Source: an uncultured Clostridia bacterium (GTDB lineage: Bacteria; Bacillota; Clostridia; TANB77; CAG-508). Taken from it: a DNA stretch of 32,577 nucleotides. Positions within the stretch are counted from its first letter, which is position 1. Each line of letters opens with the position of its first letter. Of the stretch, positions 23,569 through 32,501 are shown in pieces. A program made the position numbers and the translations under genes. The notes under the pieces were generated by a model that saw nothing but the letters and a program-made list of their open reading frames with translations, did no database searches and was not told where the DNA came from. Location: positions 1 through 32,577 of the forward strand of contig CALXQV010000063.1 in NCBI GenBank assembly GCA_944390535.1, read 5' to 3'.

Positions 23569-23676
23569 ATTCTTTAATTAATGAAAAGGTATTGCACAGA
23601 AAAATTTATTACATAGAATAAGATTCTTTAATTATTGAAAAGACATTGCATAGAAAAAATGAATACATGATGAGAA
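23569..23676 (+). repeat. 54-bp imperfect tandem repeat upstream of ftsK
   Basis: Two copies in exact 54-base register, starting at 23569 and 23623. Each begins ATTCTTTAATTA, then has TGAAAAG, ATTGCA, AGAAAAA and a terminal TACAT. Copy 1 contains a promoter-like TTGCAC (23592-23597), 16 bases, TAGAAT (23614-23619). Copy 2 keeps the -35-like part (TTGCAT) but its -10 position is degraded and runs into the ftsK ribosome binding site. Confidence 0.7.
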
Positions 23677-23688
23677 GGGATGATAGAA

Positions 23689-26094
23689 ATGGCAAGAAAA
23701 AGAAGGTATAAAAAAAGCAAAAAAACAGCTTCTAAGTTAGATTTAGCAGTAGTTATTACAATTATGTTAAGTGTTTTACTAGCTGTTTTAATATATACAA
23801 AATCTGGAGTAATCGGTGTAAAACTAAATGAAATATTAGGAGGTATGTTTGGAATTATGCAATATGTACTTCCTATTGGTGGATTTGCAATTGGAATTAA
23901 ATTAGCAACTGATGGAAGAGATACAATGACTTCAAAACTAATTCAATATGCAATTTTTATTGTAAGTTTATCTGTATTATTTAGTGTGATTCAAATTTCT
24001 GGAGGAGAATTGCAATCTAGTAAAGAATTATCAGAAGTTGTAAAAGATGCATATTATTTAGGAGAGCAAAGTAAAGGTGGAGGAGCAATTGGTGCAGTTG
24101 CAGCTGTTCCACTTGCAAAATTATTAGGAGATGTCGGAGCTGTCATTCTTTGTATTGGTGTAGCGGTTGTATTTTTAGTATTTACTTTTGGAATTAATAT
24201 GTCTGATTTGATTAATATGATTGTTGAAAAAATCGAAGATAAAAGAGCACAAAGACAGGAAGAAAAAGAAGAAATTAGAGAAACAGCACAAGAAAGAAGA
24301 AAAAGAGAACGAGAAGAAAGAATGGCAGAAAAAGCGAGAATCAAAGCAGAGAAAATTGCAAAAGCTGAAAAAGATAAAGAATTAATGGATAATCAGATAA
24401 AAATTAATTTTGGTGGTAGAATATTAGAAGAAACAGAAAATACAAAAGGACTAAAAAAATATGACCATTCAAATGATGATTTAGAACCATTAACAAAAGA
24501 CACGAAAAAAGACATGCAACCAGATGTGATAGAAAACAATTTATTTAAGCAAGAAGAAGAAAAGAAAGAAGATAAGAAAAAAGAAGTTCTTCAATTAGAA
24601 CATGCTATGGTAGTAGAAGATGAACATTATGAATATCCACCAATTGAATTATTAAGTAAAGGAAAAGCAAAGTCATTAAAAGGAGGGGCAAAAGCTTTAA
24701 CAGATACAGCAACAAAATTACAAAAAACGTTGTATAGTTTTGGTGTATCTGCGAAAGTAGAAAATGTTTCTGTTGGTCCAGCTATCACAAGATATGAACT
24801 AAAACCAGCAGAAGGAGTTCGTGTTAGTAAAATTGCTAATTTAGCAGATGATATTGCTTTAAACCTTGCAGCAGAAACAATCAGAATTGAAGCACCAATA
24901 CCAGGAAAACAAGCAGTTGGAATAGAAGTACCCAATAAAGAAAAAGAGATGGTTCATTTACGAGAAGTGTTAGAAAGTAAAGAATTTCAAGCGAACAAAT
25001 CAAAATTAACAATTGCCTTAGGAAAAGATGTTGCAGGAAATACACAATTGGCAGATATCGCAAAAATGCCTCATGTGCTAATTGCAGGGTCTACAGGTTC
25101 TGGTAAAAGTGTATGTGTTAATACGATTATCACTAGCATTATTTATAATGCAAAACCAAGTGAAGTGAAATTAGTAATGGTAGATCCAAAGGTAGTGGAA
25201 TTATCTGTATATAATGGAATACCACATTTATTAATTCCAGTTGTAACAGATCCTAAAAAAGCAGCAGGAGCATTAGCGTGGGCTGTTCAAGAGATGGATG
25301 ATAGATATAATAAATTTGCGAGTAAAGGTGTAAGAGATTTAAAAGGATATAATAAAGCGATTGAAAAAGAAGGTGGTTTTGGAAAACTTCCTCAAATTGT
25401 GATTATTGTAGATGAGTTAGCAGATTTAATGATGGTAGCTGCAAAAGATGTAGAAGAAGCAATTTGTCGATTGGCACAAAAAGCAAGAGCAGCAGGAATG
25501 CATTTAGTAATTGCAACTCAAAGACCATCTGTGGATGTTATTACAGGATTAATTAAAGCAAATATTCCATCAAGAATAGCATTTGCAGTATCTTCACAAG
25601 TGGATTCCAGAACGATATTAGATACGATTGGTGCAGAGAAATTATTAGGAAAAGGGGATATGTTATTTTTCCCTTCTGGAGCGCCAAAACCTTCAAGAGT
25701 GCAAGGTGCATTTGTATCAGATGAAGAAGTAGAAAAAATTGTAGATTTCGTTAAATCAAATGGAACAGCAACATATAGTGAAGATATTTTAGAAAGTATA
25801 GAAAATAGCAATAAGACAGATAAAGAACTAGCACAAGAGCAAGCATCAGATGATGATACAGACCCATTTTTAATGGATGCGATTCAAACTGTAGTAGAAA
25901 CAGGACAAGCCTCAACATCTTTTATTCAAAGAAGATTTAAAGTTGGGTATGCAAGAGCTGGAAGAATTATTGACCAGATGGAAGAAAGAGGGGTTATTTC
26001 TGGATATCAAGGAAGTAAACCAAGAGAGGTATTGATGACTTTAGAAAAATTAAATGAATTAAAAATGGGAACAGAAGTTAAACAAGAAAGCTAA
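23689..26094 (+). CDS. ftsK: DNA translocase FtsK/SpoIIIE
   Basis: An 801-aa membrane-anchored DNA pump that clears chromosome DNA from the division septum. The N-terminus has a basic tail and four membrane helices (about residues 18-170). A charged linker follows (about 180-310). The alpha/beta motor has Walker A GSTGSGKS (467-474), Walker B IVIIVDELADL (D575, E576) and ATQRPSVDVITG. The gamma winged-helix domain (about 725-795) contains IQRRFKVGYARAGRIIDQME, the KOPS/SRS-reading element. GAGAAGGG is 9 bases before ATG 23689; ATG 23680 overlaps it. Distinguishing SpoIIIE from FtsK by sequence alone is not possible. Confidence 0.93.
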   Translation: MARKRRYKKSKKTASKLDLAVVITIMLSVLLAVLIYTKSGVIGVKLNEILGGMFGIMQYVLPIGGFAIGIKLATDGRDTMTSKLIQYAIFIVSLSVLFSVIQISGGELQSSKELSEVVKDAYYLGEQSKGGGAIGAVAAVPLAKLLGDVGAVILCIGVAVVFLVFTFGINMSDLINMIVEKIEDKRAQRQEEKEEIRETAQERRKREREERMAEKARIKAEKIAKAEKDKELMDNQIKINFGGRILEETENTKGLKKYDHSNDDLEPLTKDTKKDMQPDVIENNLFKQEEEKKEDKKKEVLQLEHAMVVEDEHYEYPPIELLSKGKAKSLKGGAKALTDTATKLQKTLYSFGVSAKVENVSVGPAITRYELKPAEGVRVSKIANLADDIALNLAAETIRIEAPIPGKQAVGIEVPNKEKEMVHLREVLESKEFQANKSKLTIALGKDVAGNTQLADIAKMPHVLIAGSTGSGKSVCVNTIITSIIYNAKPSEVKLVMVDPKVVELSVYNGIPHLLIPVVTDPKKAAGALAWAVQEMDDRYNKFASKGVRDLKGYNKAIEKEGGFGKLPQIVIIVDELADLMMVAAKDVEEAICRLAQKARAAGMHLVIATQRPSVDVITGLIKANIPSRIAFAVSSQVDSRTILDTIGAEKLLGKGDMLFFPSGAPKPSRVQGAFVSDEEVEKIVDFVKSNGTATYSEDILESIENSNKTDKELAQEQASDDDTDPFLMDAIQTVVETGQASTSFIQRRFKVGYARAGRIIDQMEERGVISGYQGSKPREVLMTLEKLNELKMGTEVKQES

Positions 26095-26173
26095 AGACAA
26101 CAAAAAAATAATATTTGTATAAATCAATTGAATATAAAGAAGAAAATAAAGAATACTGAGAAAGGAGAAGATT

Positions 26174-27757
26174 ATGCAAAAGAAAAAAGAAAAGTTCTTA
26201 AATAAACTTGTAAAAAAAGATTATAACAATGAACTTGAAATGATATTAGAAAAAAAGTCTTTTGATGAAAATGCTAAAAATCTTCTTCTTAGTATATTAT
26301 ATAAAATAGAAGCATCCTATAAAGATTATAAAAAAATAAAACGAAATGTTATGACAAAAGAAGAATATATTAAACAATTTATTGATATGATACAAGAAAA
26401 TTGTGATAATATAACGATATGTAAAATGAATTCGAAAGAAGCAGATATTTTAGGAGACAAAACTTTCTTAGTTGATAAAGAAAGCAAGAGAATTATTTGT
26501 TATCCAGTAGAAAGAAAATTACTATATTGTATTGCAAAAATTAGTAAGAAAGATGAGATAATAAAAAAAGAGTATCCTATCGTTTGGGAAACATTATCAG
26601 ATTTAGTGAATATAGGGAATAACATCGAAACAGTAGAACCATTAAGAGATTTTAATGGATATTCATGGACAACACTTTCTAAAGAAATAGAAAGTATTAG
26701 TTATAATATAATTTATCAAAATTTAAGAATCCTATTAGGACAAGAGTTTTTAGATAAATGGATAAAAAATAAAGAATTCATTATCGATTATATGGAAGTT
26801 TTCAAAAATCACTTAGAAGAGCAATACGGAGTAAAAAATCAAAAAGATATTATCAAAACTGTCCAAAAATTATCAGTGCTATTAAAATTACAATATAACC
26901 CAAAGAAAAAAGAAGAATTTCAAAAAGAAAAAATAGAGATTGAAGAAACATTAAATAAAATTGATAATAAAGAAAAGTATATAGAAATGATTACAGAGAA
27001 AAAAAGAGAGCTAACAGAAGAAATTAAACGAATTGATGAAACAGTCAACAATAAAGATTTACTACAAGAAGAATACGTGAAACGAAATGAAAAATTACCA
27101 TTAAAGAAAAAAATATTTAGTGTAAGAATTTTATCTAAGTTAATGCAAGAAGAAAGAAATGAAAAATTAGATGAATTAGAGAAGTTAAATGAATTATTAA
27201 ATCCTAAAAAGTTTGTTTCTTATAAAAAAGAAATGGAACAAAAATATGAATATTTAAAATTAGTAGATGTAGAAGAATTAGAAAAAGAAATAGAAAATAC
27301 ACTTGTCAAACTACAAAAAACTTTCTTAAAATGTTATCAATTAAAAATTGAAAAAATGGTTGAAAAAACAGAAATAGTAGATGGTATTTATGAATATCGA
27401 TATTATTGTTTATTACCATTTACTTCTGAAACATGTGTAGAACAAGTAAAACAAATAAAAAAAGAATTGCAAGAAACAAGAAGAATTTTATTAGATAAAG
27501 CACAACAATTAAAAGTCATAGTAGTTACTTCAAAAAATAAAGAAATTGATGATGAAATATTAAAAAATATATTTGCAATTAGGATGATTACCTTAGAAGA
27601 TATGTATATAAAATTAATAAAAGAAAAAGATAAAGTATATATCCAATTATTTGATGAGGAAATTTTTGAAGAAAAAGTAGAATTAAAAGATTTTGGAAAC
27701 ATGAATAAAAAAGATTTAGAAATTAAATTTAATAAAAAAATAAAAGTATTTAATTAA
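26174..27757 (+). CDS. Unknown 527-aa protein with coiled-coil centre
   Basis: I do not recognise this protein. It is soluble, lysine- and glutamate-rich, with no signal or membrane segment. Residues 1-230 are mixed; they include CDNITICKMNSKEADILGDK and a Trp-containing patch (NGYSWTTLSKEIESISYNI). Residues about 235-390 are a long coiled coil broken by RNEKLPLKKKIFSVRILSKL. The last about 130 residues look alpha/beta (YEYRYYCLLPF, KVIVVTSKNKEIDD). AAAGGAGAAG provides the ribosome binding site. It follows ftsK after 79 bases and precedes an unrelated hydrolase, so a chromosome or division role is only a guess from position. Length, composition and site make it a real gene. Confidence 0.7.
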   Translation: MQKKKEKFLNKLVKKDYNNELEMILEKKSFDENAKNLLLSILYKIEASYKDYKKIKRNVMTKEEYIKQFIDMIQENCDNITICKMNSKEADILGDKTFLVDKESKRIICYPVERKLLYCIAKISKKDEIIKKEYPIVWETLSDLVNIGNNIETVEPLRDFNGYSWTTLSKEIESISYNIIYQNLRILLGQEFLDKWIKNKEFIIDYMEVFKNHLEEQYGVKNQKDIIKTVQKLSVLLKLQYNPKKKEEFQKEKIEIEETLNKIDNKEKYIEMITEKKRELTEEIKRIDETVNNKDLLQEEYVKRNEKLPLKKKIFSVRILSKLMQEERNEKLDELEKLNELLNPKKFVSYKKEMEQKYEYLKLVDVEELEKEIENTLVKLQKTFLKCYQLKIEKMVEKTEIVDGIYEYRYYCLLPFTSETCVEQVKQIKKELQETRRILLDKAQQLKVIVVTSKNKEIDDEILKNIFAIRMITLEDMYIKLIKEKDKVYIQLFDEEIFEEKVELKDFGNMNKKDLEIKFNKKIKVFN

Positions 27758-27794
27758 AAAATGTAGAGCATGAATTTGTTCGGATGGAGGTCTT

Positions 27795-29438
27795 ATGAAA
27801 ATTACATTTTTAGGAGCAACAAGAACTGTGACAGGGTCAAACTTTTTAGTAGAAGGAGCTGGAAAGAAATTTTTAGTCGATTGTGGTATGTGGCAAGGAA
27901 AAGCAGAGCAAGAGATGGAAAATAGTCAAGAATTTGAATTTCTTCCTTCAGAAATTGATTTTATGCTGTTAACACATGCACATATTGACCATTCAGGTCG
28001 AATCCCTAAATTATATAATGAAGGATTTAGAAATAAAGTATATGCACATAAAGCAACATGTGATTTGTGTACACTCATGTTACCAGATAGTGGACACATA
28101 CAAGAAACAGAAGCGGAATGGAAGAATAAAAAGAGAAAAAGAAAAGGAGAAGAACCAATTGAACCGATTTATACTGCTGAAGATGCAGTAAGGTGTTTGG
28201 AGATATTTGAACCTGTTCAATATGATCAAATCATTGAAATTACACCAGAAATACATGTAAGATTTAATGATGCAGGACATATGTTAGGTTCTAGTATGAT
28301 AGAAGTATGGGTTAAAGAAGGAGACAAAGAAACAAAAACTGTATTTACAGGAGATATTGGAAATAATGATATTCCATTATTAAGTCCTCCAACCATGATT
28401 GAGGATACAGATTTTCTTGTTATGGAATCGACTTATGGAAGCAGACTTCACATGAGAAATGATGAAAAAGCACAAATCTTTTTAAATGTTGTATCAGAAA
28501 CATTAGATAATGGGGGAACAGTTGTGATTCCTTCCTTTGCAGTAGGTAGAACACAAGAAATTTTATATGAAATTAATAAATTAAAAGAAGAACATGATGA
28601 TGAAGAATTTAGAAGAAAATATAAAACAATCATGAAAGCACCTGTTTATGTAGATAGTCCTTTAGCAATATCAGCAACAGAAGTATTTAGAGAAAATACA
28701 GAACTTTTTGACGAAGAAACCAAAGAAGAAATTATGAGAGGAGATAATCCCCTAGAATTTCCAGGATTAAAATTCACAAAAACAGCAGATGAATCAAAGG
28801 TATTAAATGAGGATCAAACGCCAAGTATCATTATTTCAGCAAGTGGTATGTGTGAAGTAGGTAGAATCAAACATCATTTGAAACACAATTTGTGGAATCC
28901 AAAAAGTACCATTCTGTTTGTAGGATATCAAGCACCAGGAACATTAGGATATAGCATTGTTAATGGGGCAAAAACAGTAAAAATATTTGGAGAAGAGATT
29001 GCGGTAAATGCAAGAATAGAATATATAGAAGGATATTCTGGACATGCTGACCAAGAATTATTAATGAATGGTATCTATTCTTATATAAAGAAGCCAAAAC
29101 ATATCTTTTTAGTGCATGGTGAACCAGAAGCACAAGATATATTGGCAGACAAGATAGAACAAGAAACACAAATAGGTGTCACAATACCTGAGTTTGGAGA
29201 AACATATGAATTGAATGATGAAATTGTCATGACACATAAATTAGAAAGAAGAGTCAATAAAACAATAAAAACAGAAATTTTACAAAGACTAGGAAAATTA
29301 AAAGAAGAGTTAAAAGATATGGAAGTCTATGTTAACCAAGATTTGCAAGATGAAAACTTAAGAGATGAAGATATCTTTAGAATTAATGAAAAGATAAAAG
29401 ACTTAGAAAAACAAATATTAAATGTTATTGAAGGATAG
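27795..29438 (+). CDS. MBL-fold beta-CASP hydrolase with RMMBL domain
   Basis: A 547-aa metallo-beta-lactamase-fold protein of the beta-CASP group, relatives of which are RNA-processing nucleases such as archaeal and eukaryotic CPSF-73-like enzymes. The metal site THAHIDHSG gives H61, H63, D65 and H66; DAGHMLGSS and FTGDIGN supply motifs 3 and 4. The beta-CASP insertion (about residues 215-400) has IPSFAVGRTQE, VDSPLA and SASGMCEVGRIKHHL. The RMMBL end has GYSGHADQ and FLVHGEPEAQ. A helical tail (about 490-547) follows. GGAGG precedes the start. An RNase function is family knowledge; the target is unknown. Confidence 0.85.
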   Translation: MKITFLGATRTVTGSNFLVEGAGKKFLVDCGMWQGKAEQEMENSQEFEFLPSEIDFMLLTHAHIDHSGRIPKLYNEGFRNKVYAHKATCDLCTLMLPDSGHIQETEAEWKNKKRKRKGEEPIEPIYTAEDAVRCLEIFEPVQYDQIIEITPEIHVRFNDAGHMLGSSMIEVWVKEGDKETKTVFTGDIGNNDIPLLSPPTMIEDTDFLVMESTYGSRLHMRNDEKAQIFLNVVSETLDNGGTVVIPSFAVGRTQEILYEINKLKEEHDDEEFRRKYKTIMKAPVYVDSPLAISATEVFRENTELFDEETKEEIMRGDNPLEFPGLKFTKTADESKVLNEDQTPSIIISASGMCEVGRIKHHLKHNLWNPKSTILFVGYQAPGTLGYSIVNGAKTVKIFGEEIAVNARIEYIEGYSGHADQELLMNGIYSYIKKPKHIFLVHGEPEAQDILADKIEQETQIGVTIPEFGETYELNDEIVMTHKLERRVNKTIKTEILQRLGKLKEELKDMEVYVNQDLQDENLRDEDIFRINEKIKDLEKQILNVIEG

Positions 29439-29535
29439 AGGATGTATACTAAGGAAGGCTATAAGTATTCCCATCACATTCAAAATGTATTCAATATATC
29501 ATATTATCAGTTTAAGGTGAAGATAAAAAATACAA

Positions 29536-29556
29536 AAGATAATCAACAATTATCTT
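29536..29556. promoter_or_regulatory. 8-bp inverted repeat upstream of the GH15 gene, possible operator
   Basis: AAGATAAT (29536-29543) and ATTATCTT (29549-29556) flank a 5-base centre. No T tract follows, so an operator is as likely as a weak hairpin. The gap 29439-29608 is otherwise AT-rich without a convincing promoter. Confidence 0.3.
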
Positions 29557-29608
29557 AACAATGAATTCAGACACTCTTAAAAATAAGTAATAAAAGGAGA
29601 AAATGAAA

Positions 29609-31570
29609 ATGCAAAATAAGTATTTTAATGAAGCAATCATAGGAAATAAGAAAATGCTTGCAACATATACCTCAAAAGGAGAATTACAAAGACTGTATTT
29701 TCCTTCAAGAGAAAATAGACAATATATCAATTTTTTTCATACGGGAGTGAAAGTAAATAACTCTGATTTAATTTACTTACATGAAGATATTAATAATGTA
29801 TATAAACAATATTATGATACAGATACCAATGTTTTAAATACAGAAATTAATAACACATATTTTAATTTAACAATCCTTCAAACAGATTGTGCACTAATAA
29901 AGGAAGATAATGTATTATTAAAAAAATATACATTTATTAATGAAAGTAAAATAGATTTGGATATTGAATTTTTTATACATGCAGAATTATTATCTAACGA
30001 AAATAATCATGTTAGTTGCAAAGTAGTGGACAATGGAATGTTTCAATATGCCCATGATTTTGTCGTTTCAACATTTGCAAAAGATTACAAAATCAATAAA
30101 CATCAAATTCATGGAAGCAAAGAAACGATTAAACGAACAGAGATATATGATAAAGATTATATAGGAATGTCAAAAGATTCAAGTATTAGTTATCAAATAG
30201 GTACGATTCATCCAAATGAAAAGAAAATAATAGAAATTTGTGTTATGGTGGATGAAAATAAAAATATATCAGCCATAGAAGATGAGATGGATAGGATAAC
30301 TAGAAAAGACTTAAATAAAGAATGTGTTGCAACAAAAAGCTATTGGAGAAAGTATGTAAAAACACATAATGGATTAAATTTGAAAGAACCACAAAATAGC
30401 TATGAAGAAAAAATATTTGAAATTTACAAACGTACCATTTTATTATTTCCATTATTAACCAATCAAGAAACTGGTGGAATTATCGCATCACCAGAAGTAG
30501 ATGAGTATTTTAATCATTGTGGAAGATATGCATATTGTTGGCCAAGAGATGCTGTATTTATTACAAAAGCGATGGATATATTAAATATGCAAAAAGAAAC
30601 AGAGAAATTCTATAAAACATTTTGTAAAATGACACAAAGTAAAAATGGAATGTGGGAACAAAGATTTTATACAGATGGAAAGTTAGCACCTTGTTGGGGA
30701 TATCAAATAGATGAAACTGCAAGTGTCGTATATGGCATTTATGAACATTATCAATATACAAAATCTGAGAAATTCTTAAAAGATAATTTGAAGATGTGTG
30801 AAAAAGCAATAGACTTCTTAAAAAAATATGTAAAGCAATGGCTTGAAATCAAAGACCAAAGTGGAGATATTGTTAAAGAAGAAATAGAAAATAGTTTTTA
30901 TTCAAATAAAGATAAGATACATGTTAGTTATGATATTTGGGAAATGCATGAAGGAATCCATCTATATTCTTTATCAAGTATCTATGCTGCTTTTGATTGC
31001 ATTATGAAGATGTATAGAATATTAGATAAAAATGTATCTGATTTTGAGAATAATCGATTAAAAGAAGAAAAAATATTAAAATCAGAAAAAGAATTACAAT
31101 ATTTGCAAACAGAAATTAAGAACTTTATTAATGAAAAGATGTATGATGAAGAAACAAATTCTTATTTAAGAAATACGGAAGATAAAAAAATGGACATCAG
31201 CATGTTGGGGGCAGTAGAACCATTTCATGTATTTACACCAAAAGAAAGAAAGATATTAAATACAATTGAGAAGATGAACTTAAGTATTCGTACATATACA
31301 GGAGGTTATCAACGATTTGAACAAGATCATTATATGAATGGGAATCCATGGCCGATATCAAATTTGTGGATGACACTATATTATCTAGATGCGGGAGAAA
31401 AACAAAAAGCAAAAGAAACATTTGACTTTGTTATAAAAACAGTAGGAAAACATTGCTTTATAGGAGAACAAATTGATAATCAGACACTAAAACCAAATTG
31501 GGTAATTGGATTAGGCTGGAGCCATGCGATGTTTATCATTGTATTAGAAAGATTATATGGAAATCATTAA
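29609..31570 (+). CDS. Glycoside hydrolase family 15 (glucoamylase-type)
   Basis: A 653-aa protein without a signal peptide, so probably intracellular and acting on maltodextrins, glycogen fragments or related glucosides. An N-terminal beta-sandwich (about residues 1-250) precedes the (alpha/alpha)6 barrel. Barrel motifs include YCWPRDAVF, DETASVVYGIYEHY, YDIWEMHEGIHLYS with E445 at the place of the catalytic acid (Aspergillus Glu179), and FIGEQ with E620 at the place of the catalytic base, followed by WVIGLGWSHAMF. AGGAG is 9 bases before ATG 29609, better than the ATG at 29603 (3 bases). It ends in a terminator before the rRNA promoter region. Confidence 0.87.
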   Translation: MQNKYFNEAIIGNKKMLATYTSKGELQRLYFPSRENRQYINFFHTGVKVNNSDLIYLHEDINNVYKQYYDTDTNVLNTEINNTYFNLTILQTDCALIKEDNVLLKKYTFINESKIDLDIEFFIHAELLSNENNHVSCKVVDNGMFQYAHDFVVSTFAKDYKINKHQIHGSKETIKRTEIYDKDYIGMSKDSSISYQIGTIHPNEKKIIEICVMVDENKNISAIEDEMDRITRKDLNKECVATKSYWRKYVKTHNGLNLKEPQNSYEEKIFEIYKRTILLFPLLTNQETGGIIASPEVDEYFNHCGRYAYCWPRDAVFITKAMDILNMQKETEKFYKTFCKMTQSKNGMWEQRFYTDGKLAPCWGYQIDETASVVYGIYEHYQYTKSEKFLKDNLKMCEKAIDFLKKYVKQWLEIKDQSGDIVKEEIENSFYSNKDKIHVSYDIWEMHEGIHLYSLSSIYAAFDCIMKMYRILDKNVSDFENNRLKEEKILKSEKELQYLQTEIKNFINEKMYDEETNSYLRNTEDKKMDISMLGAVEPFHVFTPKERKILNTIEKMNLSIRTYTGGYQRFEQDHYMNGNPWPISNLWMTLYYLDAGEKQKAKETFDFVIKTVGKHCFIGEQIDNQTLKPNWVIGLGWSHAMFIIVLERLYGNH

Positions 31571-31580
31571 TTAGAAAAAG

Positions 31581-31613
31581 TACCAAAGAGGATTTTCTTT
31601 TTGGTATTTTTTT
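31581..31613 (+). terminator. Terminator after the GH15 gene
   Basis: TACCAAA (31581-31587) pairs with TTTGGTA (31600-31606) around a 12-base loop, then seven T (31607-31613). It isolates the rRNA operon from upstream transcription. Confidence 0.7.
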
Positions 31614-31800
31614 GTGGTATGGGAAAAGTGTTTTTACATATATTATTAAAAATAATGAATTGCGTAGTAATTTTTTGTATCAACAAATCCAATGTATCAT
31701 TTTATTATTTATTTACATATTATAAAGTTAAGTAGCATAATGATTAAAGAGATGTTCTGGATTTTATCAAGAAGAAAATAAAAAAATAAATAAATTTTAA

Positions 31801-31835
31801 AAAATATTTCGAAAATTTTAAAAATATTTCGAAAA
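31801..31835 (+). repeat. 20-bp period direct repeat ahead of the rRNA promoters
   Basis: AAAATATTTCGAAAA occurs at 31801-31815 and again at 31821-31835, five bases ahead of the first rRNA -35 box. Each copy contains the palindrome TTTCGAAA. It may be an UP-element-like or protein-binding region. The part from 31614 to 31800 is AT-rich with nothing else I can support. Confidence 0.55.
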
Positions 31836-31839
31836 GATA

Positions 31840-31868
31840 TTGACATAAAAGTATAAAGATGTTAATAT
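31840..31868 (+). promoter_or_regulatory. rRNA promoter P1
   Basis: TTGACA (31840-31845), 17 bases, TAATAT (31863-31868). A perfect TATAAT overlaps at 31866-31871 with a 20-base spacing. Confidence 0.6.
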
Positions 31869-31946
31869 AATTTTACTACAAATTGTTTTGTAGAATTTAT
31901 GTCAAAACTTACCATAAAAAAACATCAAAAAAATCGAAAAAAAGTA

Positions 31947-31975
31947 TTGACATGAAAAAAGAAAAATGCTATTAT
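31947..31975 (+). promoter_or_regulatory. rRNA promoter P2
   Basis: TTGACA (31947-31952), 17 bases, TATTAT (31970-31975), preceded by AAAAAAGTA as at P3 and at sepF. Confidence 0.7.
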
Positions 31976-32120
31976 AAAAAAGTACCTTGCAACAGACAAA
32001 ATAATAAAAATAACAAGAGAATTAGTAATAATATTACATAATAGAATAAGACAAAAAAAGTGCGTTACTAGTTTTTTATTTTGCCTAAAAGAAAAAAATA
32101 AAAAAATGTCAAAAAAAGTA

Positions 32121-32149
32121 TTGACAAACAAAACAAGGTATAGTATAAT
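32121..32149 (+). promoter_or_regulatory. rRNA promoter P3, full consensus
   Basis: TTGACA (32121-32126), exactly 17 bases, TATAAT (32144-32149). Transcription would start near 32156, about 345 bases before mature 16S rRNA. Confidence 0.85.
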
Positions 32150-32155
32150 GCAACT

Positions 32156-32501
32156 CGTTCCGTAAAAAGAACGAAGAAAAAGTACATTGAAAAGTAAACA
32201 ATAAAATCCTTTAGAGAATAAACCGAAGCGGAAAATATTTCTAAAAGAAATAGAGTACCGAACAAGTAAAATTTTTTAAAAGTTTTTTAGCCAAAAAAGG
32301 AAGAAGTTTAAAGAGCTTGAAAAAACACTTTAGTTTGATTTATAAAAATCAGAAATGATTTGAGATAAATGAAGATATCGGTTTTGATAAACAAATTATG
32401 CAAGAAAATCAAGGAAAAATTTTCGAGATAATACTCAAAGTATATCGAGGAAATTTTGACGAAGATTGACACAGCAGAATTTGGATTAGCAAAAGCGAGA
32501 A
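32156..32501 (+). other. 16S rRNA leader
   Basis: The untranslated leader of the rRNA operon. It includes GTACATTGAAAAGTAAAC near 32181, which resembles the boxA-type antitermination and processing element (TGTTCTTTGAAAA) of Bacillota rRNA leaders, and an AAAGAGCTTGAAAAA stretch near 32310. Minus-strand open frames here are shadows. The partner half of the RNase III processing stem would lie beyond the window. Confidence 0.6.

Noticed and set aside
31801..31835. CRISPR-like repeat
   Set aside because: There are only two short copies with 5-base spacing and no cas genes; a promoter-proximal direct repeat explains it better.
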